Shown here: positions 22,692 through 32,641 of the stretch, one piece after another
How positions within the stretch are numbered: the first letter of the stretch is position 1
Layout of the letters: each line of letters opens with the position of its first letter
NCBI GenBank assembly: GCA_024811115.1
Contig: JAKOGH010000776.1
Location: 310,001 to 374,000, forward strand
Direction of reading: 5' to 3'
DNA length: 64,000 bases
From: Terana coerulea
Taxonomy: Eukaryota > Basidiomycota > Agaricomycetes > Polyporales > Phanerochaetaceae
Notes under the pieces: model-generated
Seen by the model: only the letters and a program-made list of their open reading frames with translations
Databases searched by the model: none
What the model was told of the DNA's origin: nothing
Program-made: the position numbers and the translations under genes

Positions 22692-24272
22692 TGGCTCTGC
22701 GTCAGCTTGGGCTTCAATGTTGTCCAACAGCGAGCGGTTGATGTATTCCTCGTCAGCCGCGTTAGACGGGGTGACTGCCGAGAATGCGGGAACGCGACGG
22801 CTTGCAATAGAGGACGCCAGGGTGGGCGAGTGGAGATGGGATATGGATAAGGCGGAAGGATGAGATGATATGCGTTCGACGACTGGCAAACGAGCAGTAG
22901 GGCAGGCTCAAAGCATCAACAGCCGGAGCAGCAACGACGAGAGCGATAGCGATGAAACGCGGGTGGCTACCGAGATAAATACAGATGGGATAGAACTATG
23001 GCAAGCTGAGGCTGATATGGTATGTGCTCAACGATGTGCGTGACGATGTTGGCCAAAGCGCGACGCGTGAGACTTGCAGAGCTTGCCAGGGGAATAAAGT
23101 GCGAGAAATGCGGCGAGAGCTGGGAACGAAGGACGGTGGAGTGAATATATGACAGCAGCGACGACGAGGACGGCGTCGGGGGCAGCGAGGAGAGGGGCGC
23201 GCTCGCCGAGGCTGACGATGAGGAGGCGATCGAGTTGGATGATGAGGGGAAGAAGCGGACGCGGCCGAACGGATTCGGCGGAGTCTGTAAGCCCACACCC
23301 AGAAACGGCTCGCTTGCGCACGGGCCCCAAAAGCCAAACAGGCGCACACAAAGCGGCATATGGAGCGCCCAAGACAATGCGAGCACGTGACGAAGGGCGA
23401 CGAGCTTGGGCGTCGTGGGCGGCGATACGCGCGAGCTCGTCGTCATTGTTCGTGCTGGCGCCATTGTCCTCGACGGCGGTCAGCACACCGGCGAGAGTGG
23501 AAAGAGCATTCACCTGTGACGGCTTCTTTGTCTCCTGCGTTCTCCCACTGTTCCTCCGTTGTCCGACAGCTTCTCTTTGTATCCGCGTCAGAGAAAGCGT
23601 TGGCAAGCACAGGCCAACAGTGTATGAACAGTGCCAGAACTTATCACAAAGCACTTGAAGATGATACCAAAGGCATGAGAGACCATGGTGGTGGAAGAGA
23701 AGAGACGGGTAGCAGAGTTGGGGCGTCCCCACGGGAGGCGGTAGGCTTTCACGATGATATGGTAAAAGGTTAAGGTCATTTAAGTCGGCAGGGCATGCGT
23801 CAGGCTCAATCCCGACAAGCCCTCTCTGGTTTTTCCTCACATTTGTCTTATCCCCATGCTTACCGGGCCCTTGGCACCGTCCCTGAGCCATCCTGAGCCG
23901 AATGCTGACAACTAATGCTCTCGCAATCCACTTGACTACGTCGTAAAATACAATATCCGAGGCCAAGGTACAAGTGTCGACTTTCACCCTAGTACTAGTG
24001 AGTCATGAAATGTCCAAGTGTAACGTATGATGCATGCATAATTGCGAAGCACGAGGCGAGTGCTCATGACCCGGGATGGATAAGCGGTGTGTGCGAGGGT
24101 AGCTTCTACTCAGCTCCGTCAAGCCCCGTGTGTGCATATCCAGGCGATCTGCGAGCGTTCGTTCTGCCTCGACTTAGGGTGAGGCCGAAAGTGCAGGCTC
24201 GTCACTGTATGCAGTTCAGTGTGGAATTCTTTGAGTGAGTCGTCAAATGCGTACAGTGAGAATCGTCGCATT
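22692..24272. other. Leader/promoter region of the Scw1-like gene, with a 165-codon open frame
   Basis: On the minus strand 22967-23464 is an ATG-started frame of 165 codons (MAPARTMTTSSRVSPPTTPK...), Ser/Pro-rich then hydrophobic. It matches no family I know and may be a leader-encoded ORF or noncoding. The overlapping minus frame 23987-23028 is long but motif-free. From 23990 to 24272 I see no gene; it holds the 3' side of the small membrane-protein gene. Confidence 0.35.
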
Positions 24273-24644
24273 CTAGTGGTCCATCCAAGGATCAGTATTT
24301 CCCTTCCCACTTCCAACCTTGATAAACCAGCGATTCCCCCTCCAAGGTTCCCTCTGAATATCGACCTCTACACCGAGCAGAATGCTCGCAAACGCCAGGA
24401 TGACCAGAGCCCAGAAGAGCGCCCCAACGAATCGCCAGCGCGCTCTCGACGTTGCCTCTGCACGCGAGTGAGGTGAGCGTGGGTCATAAAATGGTAGTAG
24501 CGTCTGCTGCTGGGCTGTGATCGCCGTTGGACCGTACGGCGGATGTGCGGGTGGTTGTGGGGTAGCTGACGACGACGGGAACTGCGCTGAGTCTACCTCA
24601 GTATATGCAGGAGGAGGTGAGGTGGGTTTCGGTTGGGAAGACAT
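24273..24644 (-). CDS. Small single-TM protein with N-terminal PPxY motifs
   Basis: Intronless, 123 residues from ATG 24644 to stop 24273-24275. The first 60 residues are Pro/Ser-rich and contain PPPAYTE and PPYGP; the former fits the PPxY ligand for WW domains, as in Rsp5/Nedd4-type ubiquitin ligases or their adaptors. After a polar stretch (YDPRSPHSRAEATSRARWR) comes one membrane segment, FVGALFWALVILAFASILLG, then a short polar tail ending GNTDPWMDH. The layout suggests a tail-facing membrane protein with cytosolic PPxY, possibly an arrestin-like adaptor or substrate of an Rsp5-type ligase; that function is inference. A longer in-frame start at 24734 exists but its extra residues look non-coding. 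Confidence 0.68.
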   Translation of the reverse strand: MSSQPKPTSPPPAYTEVDSAQFPSSSATPQPPAHPPYGPTAITAQQQTLLPFYDPRSPHSRAEATSRARWRFVGALFWALVILAFASILLGVEVDIQREPWRGNRWFIKVGSGKGNTDPWMDH

Positions 24645-25055
24645 GCTGGAGCGTCGTATGTTATAAAAGTGCTTGAGGATGATGCATATAATCAAGAGGC
24701 CGTCGCCGCTGTCGTGCACGACGGACGGAAACAAAGATGAGATCGTCAGAGCGCCGAGCTTGCAACAGCACCAAATCGTTTGATGACATCAACGAAACCT
24801 TATTTATTGCAAACCTTAACCTATGAAACAAGTCCTCGAGGTTATAGCCTGTTGAATTAATGTTGAATAATAGCAAGCACTTTGCGGGCTCCAAGTCAAG
24901 TGGAAGTGGTACATTGCACATCATAATATCATCTTTGCTACAACATAAAGTCAATAACACATGCGCAAGGGACAGTGGAGACAGGCATGCACCAAGGAGC
25001 AAAATATAACAATGCGCGTGAGATCATACAAGTTGCACCAACACACCTTGGGTCA
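24645..25055. other. Intergenic region between the small membrane protein and eIF3b
   Basis: Both neighbours are on the minus strand, so this holds the 3' UTR of eIF3b and the promoter of the small gene. No coding frame or repeat stands out. Confidence 0.5.
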
Positions 25056-27708
25056 TTACTCGACAACTTCCTCCTCGATCTGCTCAATGACCTCGTCGAT
25101 CCAAACCTCAATCTCTTCTTTTTCCTCCTCCTTCTCCAGAGAGACATCAACTTCTTTGCCTCGCTTCTTGCGCTCGTCAGCGACTTCCTCCTTAGACCGA
25201 ATGCGCCAAGCGTTCCACTCATCGACGAGACGCTTCCTGAGCGCGACGAGCTCGGCGCTGATGTTGCTCTCCTCGGCAGCGTCCTCCTCCTCAAACTGCC
25301 TGCTGTACTCCTTGAGGTTACGACGGACTTGGCGTTGTTGCTCCTTGGTGAGCAATGTCCGTGGACGAGGTCGCCAGATAATTTGCTTGAACTTCTCGAG
25401 GAGATGCTTTTCCAACTCCTGGCCGCGGAAATCCCAGATCGCATACCCGTTCTCAATCTGCAACCGAAGTCTTCAGTACTTGTTTGATGTACGTGACACT
25501 GCGACTCACGTTGTGCCTCCAGGCGCTGGCGCTGGTCGCGAGGTACCGACCGGAAGGATCCCACTCCGCATCCGTGAGTGCATAGTGATCAGCAGTACCA
25601 AGCAGTTGGAAGCTGGCACCGAGGTCTTCCTTTGAGGATAGATTGGGGCCATCACGGCGAGCTTCGTCTGTAGTAAAGTCCAGATCCCAGAACTCCAGCT
25701 CCGATTTCTGCGTAGACCCCAGCGTACTGAGAACGACATGGCGACCACGAGGAGACCATCGGATAGTGTTGCTTGTTCGATTAGGGAGTGCGCCTATAAT
25801 ACGGCTCGAGCCTAACACATACGCGCAAATAACCGCGGACTTACGAAGTAGTCTGAAGTCACCTTTCGCACGGACAAGCTGGTAGAAACTGACGTCCGTC
25901 TTGATGGTTATACCGGACACCTGCGATCCCAAGTTGGGGTCGTTACTAGATATGATGGCGAACCGCTCCCCACGGGGCTCCCACGAGAATTCGAGCACGG
26001 GATCTATGTAACGATTGGTTTCGCCGGCGAGTTGAGTAACAGGGTTGGGGCTCCTTACCCTTCAGTTCGACAACCTCTACAGGGAAGTCCTTCTCCCGCA
26101 CGCGGAAGATCTCGAGGTTGCAGAAGACAGACTTCTTGGTCTTTGTGTGTCGATCAACCTTGACGCACAAGAAGTCCCCCTGGTTCTGCCAATGCAGCTT
26201 GCACTAGAGACAGTGGTTAGTTCAGGGCCAAAGAAAGCACGTAGGGCTGACGAACGTCCGAGACGTTGAACAAGTTCTTCTGACGCAGGAGGGTACGAGA
26301 CGGGTAGCTGATGACCGCGACACGAGCAGGTTGATTCGCGACTTCTGGTGTCCAATACGCCAGGATATTCTCCTTCGGCTTCTTGCCAGCAGCGATAGCC
26401 TTCTCGGCATCTTCGGTGTCCTTGTCCCCCAGGGGACACCACTCGAAATCCACGACACCTTCAACCTTGATGCTTTTCTTGTCATGCAAACGCATGCTAG
26501 GCAGCTCGTAGACACTGATCGCCTGGCCGGGGGTGACACGCCCGACGAACTTGTCGTCAGCAGTCCACTTAATCGCTGGCCATTGCATCTGCTTCTTCTT
26601 TTCATCGTCGGTCTCGGGCATGATAGCGGGGAACGTGCGGAGCAGATTACCGGTCTTGAGGTCCCAAACGGCGACGTTGTTGCCTTCATCCTCGGGTGAG
26701 AAGAACTGGGGACCCTGCTGGGCGCCCTCGGGAACGTGGATGGGCTCGTTCGACCAAGTGACGATGTAATTTTCGTTTGGTGAGAAGTCGATGAGTTTCA
26801 CGAATGGGTGCGCAAAACGTTGAACCGCTTCCCAGGAAGGACCACCCCACAGACGGACACCTTGTCTGTGAAGAGTAGCGAAGTATGTGCCGTTGCATGA
26901 CCAGCCAATGTAGAGGTCTGTCCAGCCCTATAGATGAACGAAGTCAATACCGAACGGCTGTTCACAGAGGGTAAGAGATACACACGTGTCGCTCGTGAGC
27001 TATCTCGCATTGTGCAGGCTTGCCATGCCAGTGGATTGCGACTTCCTCGAGGCGATAGGTGGCGTATTGATCGCGACCAAGAGGATCGCCTAGCCATGCG
27101 CGAAGGTGCTCCTAAGGTCTCATAAGTATTGCATTAGTCTGTGCTAGGAAGTATCTCACCCTGGGTTTGTACTCTTCCACCTCGGGCTCTACCCAGGTCT
27201 CGTCCAAGTTCGCATACTTCTCGATATCCGTGAACCGGTTGATGGAGAATGTGTGCTTCGTATCGAAAGGGTGCCCGTCTAAGGCGGTCTGGGCAAACGC
27301 CGCATCGTCTGGAGTCTTGAAAGTTGCAAACAGGACACTGCAAAGCTTGTTAAGCATTGCGCAGAAGCTCATGTGCGGATTGCGCACCCTTTGCTCTTGC
27401 CTTTGCCTTCGTCCCATGGTACGAACATATCGTCAGGCTTGAGTGAAACACCCTTCTTTCCAAAATCCTTCGAGATTTTCGCAAGCAGTTTCTCCAGTTT
27501 AGATTTGTCAATAATTGGGACACCATCTATGACCAAGATGTTGTCCAGGCCCTCGTCATATTGGACCTTGTATCTGTGTGTGTCCTTCGAGTAAGATTCA
27601 CGGCAATGGAGAGGTCCATACGAGATGAACTGACTTTGCTTCGATATCAGAGTAGTCAATATCGTCGAAGTCGTCGTGAACGCCGTTCACGCCGTTTGGA
27701 GGTGCCAT
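25056..27708 (-). CDS. PRT1: Eukaryotic translation initiation factor 3 subunit b (Prt1)
   Basis: Core scaffold subunit of eIF3 on the 40S ribosome. ATG 27708 starts [19 protein letters not shown]. An intron (GTCAGT...CACACAG) brings DIEAK to [19 protein letters not shown], the start of the N-terminal RRM, which continues through [20 protein letters not shown]. The beta-propeller region includes [45 protein letters not shown] and [15 protein letters not shown]. The C-terminus ends in acidic helices ([20 protein letters not shown]), as in other eIF3b proteins, where this region contacts eIF3i/g. Stop 25056-25058. Around seven short introns give about 740 residues, the normal family size. No frame break was found. 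Confidence 0.97.
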
Positions 27709-27788
27709 GCTGGTGTTTTGGGTGGTTGTCGTACTTGGCGGTGGTCAGCAAAGATTTTACGAGTGTGCGTGCGCGATGTTTGTAGACG

Positions 27789-27928
27789 CCCACGGAATGC
27801 GCTCCTAAATAGGCGATTGCCACAGTTTGAGTCCAAGTTCAAACGTCCATAGTACTGCCCCCGGTCCCGATTGCAGAGTATTTCTCACTTTCATATGACT
27901 CGAATCCGCAGACACTTGCACGACAGGT
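27789..27928. repeat. Diverged direct repeat, copy 1
   Basis: Aligns with 27966-28107 at an offset of about 177 bp. Shared blocks include CGGAAT..., TTCCTAAAT-like, GTTTGAGT(C/T)CAAGTTCAAAC, CGGTCCCGA(T/C)TGCAG and ATGACTC(G/A)AATCC(G/A)CAGACA. The GTTTGA...TCAAAC core is itself palindromic. It lies upstream of eIF3b, with no coding capacity. Confidence 0.6.
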
Positions 27929-27965
27929 GCTCCTTGGTTGGCCCAGCCTATTTTTATGATACTCA

Positions 27966-28107
27966 ACCGCGGAATACATTCCTAAATCAATCATTACCAC
28001 TGTTTGAGTTCAAGTTCAAACAGTCATACTTAGCACTGCTCACGGTCCCGACTGCAGGGCATTGACACCTTCAATGACTCAAATCCACAGACATAAGGCA
28101 GGGTGTC
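27966..28107. repeat. Diverged direct repeat, copy 2
   Basis: Second copy of the 27789-27928 unit, in the same orientation, roughly two-thirds identical by eye. The remaining sequence to 28360 holds no recognisable gene and leads into the 3' end of the thioesterase gene. Confidence 0.6.
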
Positions 28108-28360
28108 GAACTCTGTTTGTGTGGTGCTCAGTTAATTGAGTGGTTTCATTGAGCCTAACCGCCACCCTCAGAGGCTTTAACGTCAAGCTATTGAACAAGT
28201 AGTAGCGACTTCAAAGACTGACAGGACCACAGAAATTACATATTAATAGCGACCCCAATCTAAGGGCAGCATCTATTTCAGTTATCGTGTCATTTACAAC
28301 CTAGTGATACAATTGAAGTTTAGCTGCGCACTTCATTCCACTGGCACTGTCTCCAAAGAT

Positions 28361-29337
28361 TCATTCCGTCGCTGGCAGAGCCTTCTCCAGCCATGCCTGC
28401 AGGTCTTCCACCTCCTCGTCGTTAGCTGAGTGGACGAGACCGGGATATCCGTGGAATTCTACACCGACGAGGTTGTCTTTGGTGGTCTCAGGGAGACCAA
28501 GGTCACTCTTCAGGAACTCAACGGAACGCTCCGCCCAGTTATATCTGACCAATGGATCGCTCTTGCCATGTCCCCAGAACACAGGTACTTTCTTCGCATG
28601 ATCATTCATCATCTGTTTGCAATTATGCAAGGTTTCAGTCCAATGGAGTGGGATTTCGCGAAACGAGACGCACCGCCTTGAACTTGGCCTGCAGCGGCAG
28701 CCAAGCACTCATAACCACAACACCGCCCAGCTTGCGCTCGGTGGTCATGCCGGTAAGCAAGCTCATAGCGCCGCCCTGACTGAACCCGCCGAGGACAATG
28801 CGGTTGGCCGGGATGCCTGCGTCCACTTCCGCGGTAATGAGTTCGTTCAGGCTACGCACGGTGCGCAGCATCCCTGGCTCGTCCTCGGTGGAAAAGCTGA
28901 AGGACTCGATATCAAACCTGGTCATTCAATCGGGGTATGCTGCTCAGATTGCGGGGCTGTTAAGATGTACTGGATCTCACCAGGAGGGCATGACGGCTCC
29001 GCCATTCGCAGTGACTGGCATCTCGGGCCTGAGTTTCGTTTAGCAGAAAGCCAGTTATATGTGTTAGGCATTCATGTCACAATTATGATAGAAGGCTACT
29101 CACGCATGCGGGAGAACCCATTTAATATGCCTTAGAGCAGGTACGCTGCTGAGCATAGATGCGACTGGTTGCCAGCCATGGCCCAGAGTCACCAAGACCC
29201 TACATACGAGGTTCGACTTGAGTATGCATCGTGAACAAGGTGATTTCGCCCAAATCACGTACATGCACAAATATAACGGTTGCGGTGTGCTTTGAGCGAG
29301 CAGCCACAGACAGGAACTTGAGCGGTAAAGCGGCCAT
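28361..29337 (-). CDS. APT1: Acyl-protein thioesterase (serine hydrolase)
   Basis: Removes palmitate from S-acylated proteins such as Ras and G-protein alpha subunits. From ATG 29337 it reads MAALPLKFLSVAARSKHTAT. An intron then joins VIFVH to GLGDSGHGWQPVASML, the oxyanion-loop segment. The nucleophile elbow RIVLGGFSQGGAMSL carries the catalytic Ser, KVPVFWGHGKSDPLVRY the catalytic Asp and EFHGYPGLVHS the catalytic His. It ends LEKALPATE, stop 28361-28363. One extra base near 29180 (GGGCCATGG where GGGCATGG is expected) breaks GLGDSGHGW in the raw sequence, probably a sequencing error. The frame is open without stop to an upstream ATG at 29454 that would add a hydrophobic N-terminal anchor. 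It diverges from TRM10. Confidence 0.92.
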
Positions 29338-29559
29338 CACAGTTGTATCTGCCCTGCCACTTCGAGGTTTGGATTCCAACAGAAACTTGTACGAGAACCA
29401 AAGAATGAGAAGGATGGGAGCAAGGAGGATAAAGCGTCGTAGAAGCGAAAGCATTCACGACGGAGTGTGATCAGGAAGGCCCGCTTGAACCGCTCCCGTT
29501 CTTTCATAGCACACCGCGGTTCGCAAACCTTACTCCCCAACCTCACATCTCCAGATCTC

Positions 29560-30875
29560 ATGGCAGCAGCTATGGCAGATGAGCAGGACACTCACGTCCA
29601 GAGCGACCAGCCCTTCACCTCTACATCGGATGGCGCAGCGCAGCCTCTGTCCAAAAACGCGCAGAAGAAACTCGCGAAGGCCGCGCGATACGCGGAACAA
29701 AAGAAGGAACGTCGCGCATACGAAAAGGAGAAGAAGAAAGAGAAGAAACGCGAACTTGCCGCGAAACGTGCTGCTGGCGAACTCGATGATAGTGAAGAGG
29801 GGCACCGAGGAAAAAGCAAAGGACGGAGGGGCCGAAGATCCCGTTTGAATCAAGGATCGTTGTGGATTTAGGATTCGACGACATGATGTCAGAAAATGTG
29901 AGTGGTGATGATTATAGTGCATTTACAGAGAAGGAACGAATGCATAGTGCTACAGGAGATCAAATCCCTTACATCTCAGCTCGCTTTCACGTACGCCGCA
30001 AACAAGAAAGCGGCACGCCCCTTGCTACCGTTCTATTCACCGGTCTCACTGGGCGGACATCCGCCCGATTGGATGCTATTGGTAACGCAGCATACAAGCG
30101 ATGGGGGAGCACGGAGTGGTGGGAGGAGGGATTTGAGAAGCTGTGGGCAGTAAGGCCCGTGAAGGAGAGCGAAGACACTGCAGAGCTAGCAGAAGGCAAG
30201 GAGAGCGGACAAGTCTTGTTCATAAATCCCCAGGTTGCTGCACAAGAAAGCGTCGTGTATCTCACCGCCGACAGCCCACACGAGATCACGGAGTTGAAAG
30301 AGGGCGAGACGTACATTATTGGGGGAATAGTGGACCACAATCGGTACAAGGTGCGTACTAACATCAAGTGTCTGAAGTGTTGTTCAGACTGTCTCCTCTA
30401 GAACCTTTGCTTCAACAAAGCAAATACCGCAAACATACGCTCCGCTCGACTTCCCATAGGCACGTACTTAGCCGAGCTCAAGACGAGAAAGGTCTTGACC
30501 GTCAATCAAACGTTCGAGATTTTGCTGAAGTGGGCGGAAACGAAGGACTGGAAACAGGCATTCGAAGTCGTCATCCCCAAAAGAAAGTTCAACGACAAGG
30601 GACGCAAGCGAGGCGGGGGTGATGCTAAAGCCGACAACGGTGAGGGGGATGCAACCGAAGACATTGCCGAAGAACCGTTAGAGATCGTGGTTGACGCAGT
30701 GGCGATTCTGGAGGGCGACGGCGCGGAAGATCAGGACAATGATGACGCAGAAAATGACGCAGACGTCGCAGTTGTTGGCGGTGAACAGGGGACTTTGGTT
30801 GTCGCATCATCGGTTCCCTGGAGCGAAGGTGAGCCAACCATCGCAATGGACAACACACACCCAGAGGTGCCGTGA
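29560..30875 (+). CDS. TRM10: tRNA (guanine(9)-N1)-methyltransferase
   Basis: SPOUT-fold enzyme making m1G9 in tRNA. ATG 29560 gives MAAAMADEQDTHVQSDQPF and a long Lys/Arg/Glu-rich N-terminal helix (KKERRAYEKEKKKEKKRELA), typical of the family. The catalytic core follows: GPKIPFESRIVVDLGFDDMM, EIKSLTSQLAFTYAANKKAA, YLTADSPHEITELKEGETY, IIGGIVDHNRYK, then after an intron RLPIGTYLAELKTRKVLTVN and FEILLKWAETKDWKQAFEVV. IVDHNR, RLPIG and VLTVNQ form the SAM-knot region. The C-terminus is an acidic low-complexity tail ending THPEVP, TGA at 30873-30875. Two one-base deletions in the raw sequence (about 29798 and the CCCC run near 30016) disrupt the frame but not the homology, so the gene is probably intact. 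Confidence 0.93.
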
Positions 30876-30921
30876 TCATAGAGCGCATACATGATGCCTT
30901 TGTGTACATACGTTGCCATTC

Positions 30922-32291
30922 TTACAAGACGTCCTTGAGACTAGTCTTTCCGCTCCCCCGTTCCAGTGCGGCGGGTTGCGATGCGGCGGGTTTCCAGCCA
31001 ATCTGCCAGATGGTAGGACGTCAGGCCGTGTCACAGAAGAGGTAACATCCAAACGCACCATGTATATGATTTGGAACGTCGCTGGAACGCTACCATCTTC
31101 ATTTGCGTGCATAGACTTGTAGATAGCGGATGCGGCTGCCAACGTATCTCGATGTAGAATGTGGCGCCTGGGAGCCAAAACATGAACTACGGAAGGCGGA
31201 AAGTGCTGAATAGTTCTCACCTTCCGATAACTGCGTTGCCTTCACCCATGTCACGAAGGTCATCTATTAGCTCCCACATTGACGGGTAGTTGACCTTAAT
31301 TTCATCGACATCCACCGTGAGGAGGGTAAACCCTGCACGACCAAGTAAATTCGACATGTCTCGTGAATCTGATGCAGGTATACTGAGCATTGCAACTCGT
31401 GAATAAATCAATCCTGTCACAAACCAGTCATTGGGGAGACATGAGGTGATATGCCGCCTTCACGTTCAGCTTCTGCAAGTTGTAGAACCGTTCTGCTGGT
31501 CGTCAGTCAAGCCTGTCGTGAAGAAACCTTGTATATTGATTACCTCAACTCGAACAGGGTGTCTCCACCGAATAGAGCCCCGACAAACACGCCGTCCGGT
31601 TGTAGCGCTTCTTTGATTTGCACGAGAATCCCAGGCAGGTCGTTGACCCAGTGAAGACTCAAACAAGACATGACAGCTTCTTGTGAATTTCTAGGTATTG
31701 TATCGAGCAGATGCTCCTCATCCGCATGGATACGTTCCACCGCGACTGCTTGACGAATAAGCCTTGTTGTTAGCAAAGCCACTTGATACACGAACCTTCA
31801 AACTCAGAGTCGGGATCGCGGTTCAACAGCTTCTCTACGGTTAAAACCTAAGATTACGCAAGCACAGGTTTGTTATGCACCTACCGCTTGAATCAATCAT
31901 GACGACCTTGTTGGTTTGGTGCAGTTCGAGCATCTTAGAGAGGTGACCTGGCCCAGAGCCGAGGTCAAGAATGGAGTTAAACTTTCTTTTAATATCCTAG
32001 ATTAAACTGAGCTCCTAATAACTGACTACTGCGAGATCAAGCACGCACCAACAATCTTTCTATCATCCTGTCCGCAACTTCTTCACGGACATAGTCTACA
32101 GTGCGACTGCGAGCACCGTTTTCAACTGTGGCTGAGTAGTCTTTCTGCAGCACCTTTGCGCGTCGATCAAAGACTTGGAAAGGCCCGACGCTGTTGGGGT
32201 TGAAACTACTAGGGTTGACGGAAGCATAGTGACGTTGAGCCTGGGGTACAGTGAGGACACACCGGACCCTACCAGCTGCCTTCGCGAGCAT
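30922..32291 (-). CDS. NDUFAF5: NDUFAF5-like mitochondrial methyltransferase, complex I assembly
   Basis: Class I SAM-dependent methyltransferase-fold protein of the mitochondrial matrix; the human homologue hydroxylates an arginine of NDUFS7 during complex I assembly. The N-terminus [20 protein letters not shown] looks like a presequence. Next come [36 protein letters not shown], the SAM motif [50 protein letters not shown] and [20 protein letters not shown]. The exon after a GTGAGA...CCCAG intron gives [17 protein letters not shown]. The final exon ends [16 protein letters not shown]...LKDVL, stop 30922-30924. Several 50-60-nt introns are present and no frame break was seen. Its 3' end is only 46 bp from that of TRM10, so the transcripts probably overlap. 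Confidence 0.93.
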
Positions 32292-32641
32292 CTTCACAAC
32301 AGACTAGATAAGTTTCATGCTATTAGATGCATGAAGATGACATACTATCTCGATGATTATTATGAGCCTACTTGGGCCCAGTCCTTGGATCCTCGGTGAA
32401 GGCGAAGGCGAAGTGCTTGAGCCTGAGCCGCTCGACCGTCAGAGCGATACTGGGCGCTTACGCGCTAGTCAAGAGCTTCCCACGCATGCTTAGTCAGCAT
32501 TTGTTATGGAACGCGAAATCTGAGGAGGCCTGCCCTGCCCCGCCGGCTCTCATCCACAACCACTTGGCTTGCTCGTTCTTGGCAACCCCCTCTAGTTTCC
32601 TGGACTTTCACTCGAGGCTGGCACTCGTATATAGTACTGCA
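32292..32641. other. Divergent promoter, NDUFAF5 / C2H2 protein
   Basis: 350 bp between the two start codons. CTCGTATATAG near 32625 is close to the ATG of the plus-strand gene and could act as a TATA-like or initiator element. No other feature was seen. Confidence 0.4.

Noticed and set aside
23028..23987. 319-codon minus frame upstream of the Scw1-like gene
   Set aside because: Long but motif-free; overlaps CT-rich leader sequence that is open in several frames.
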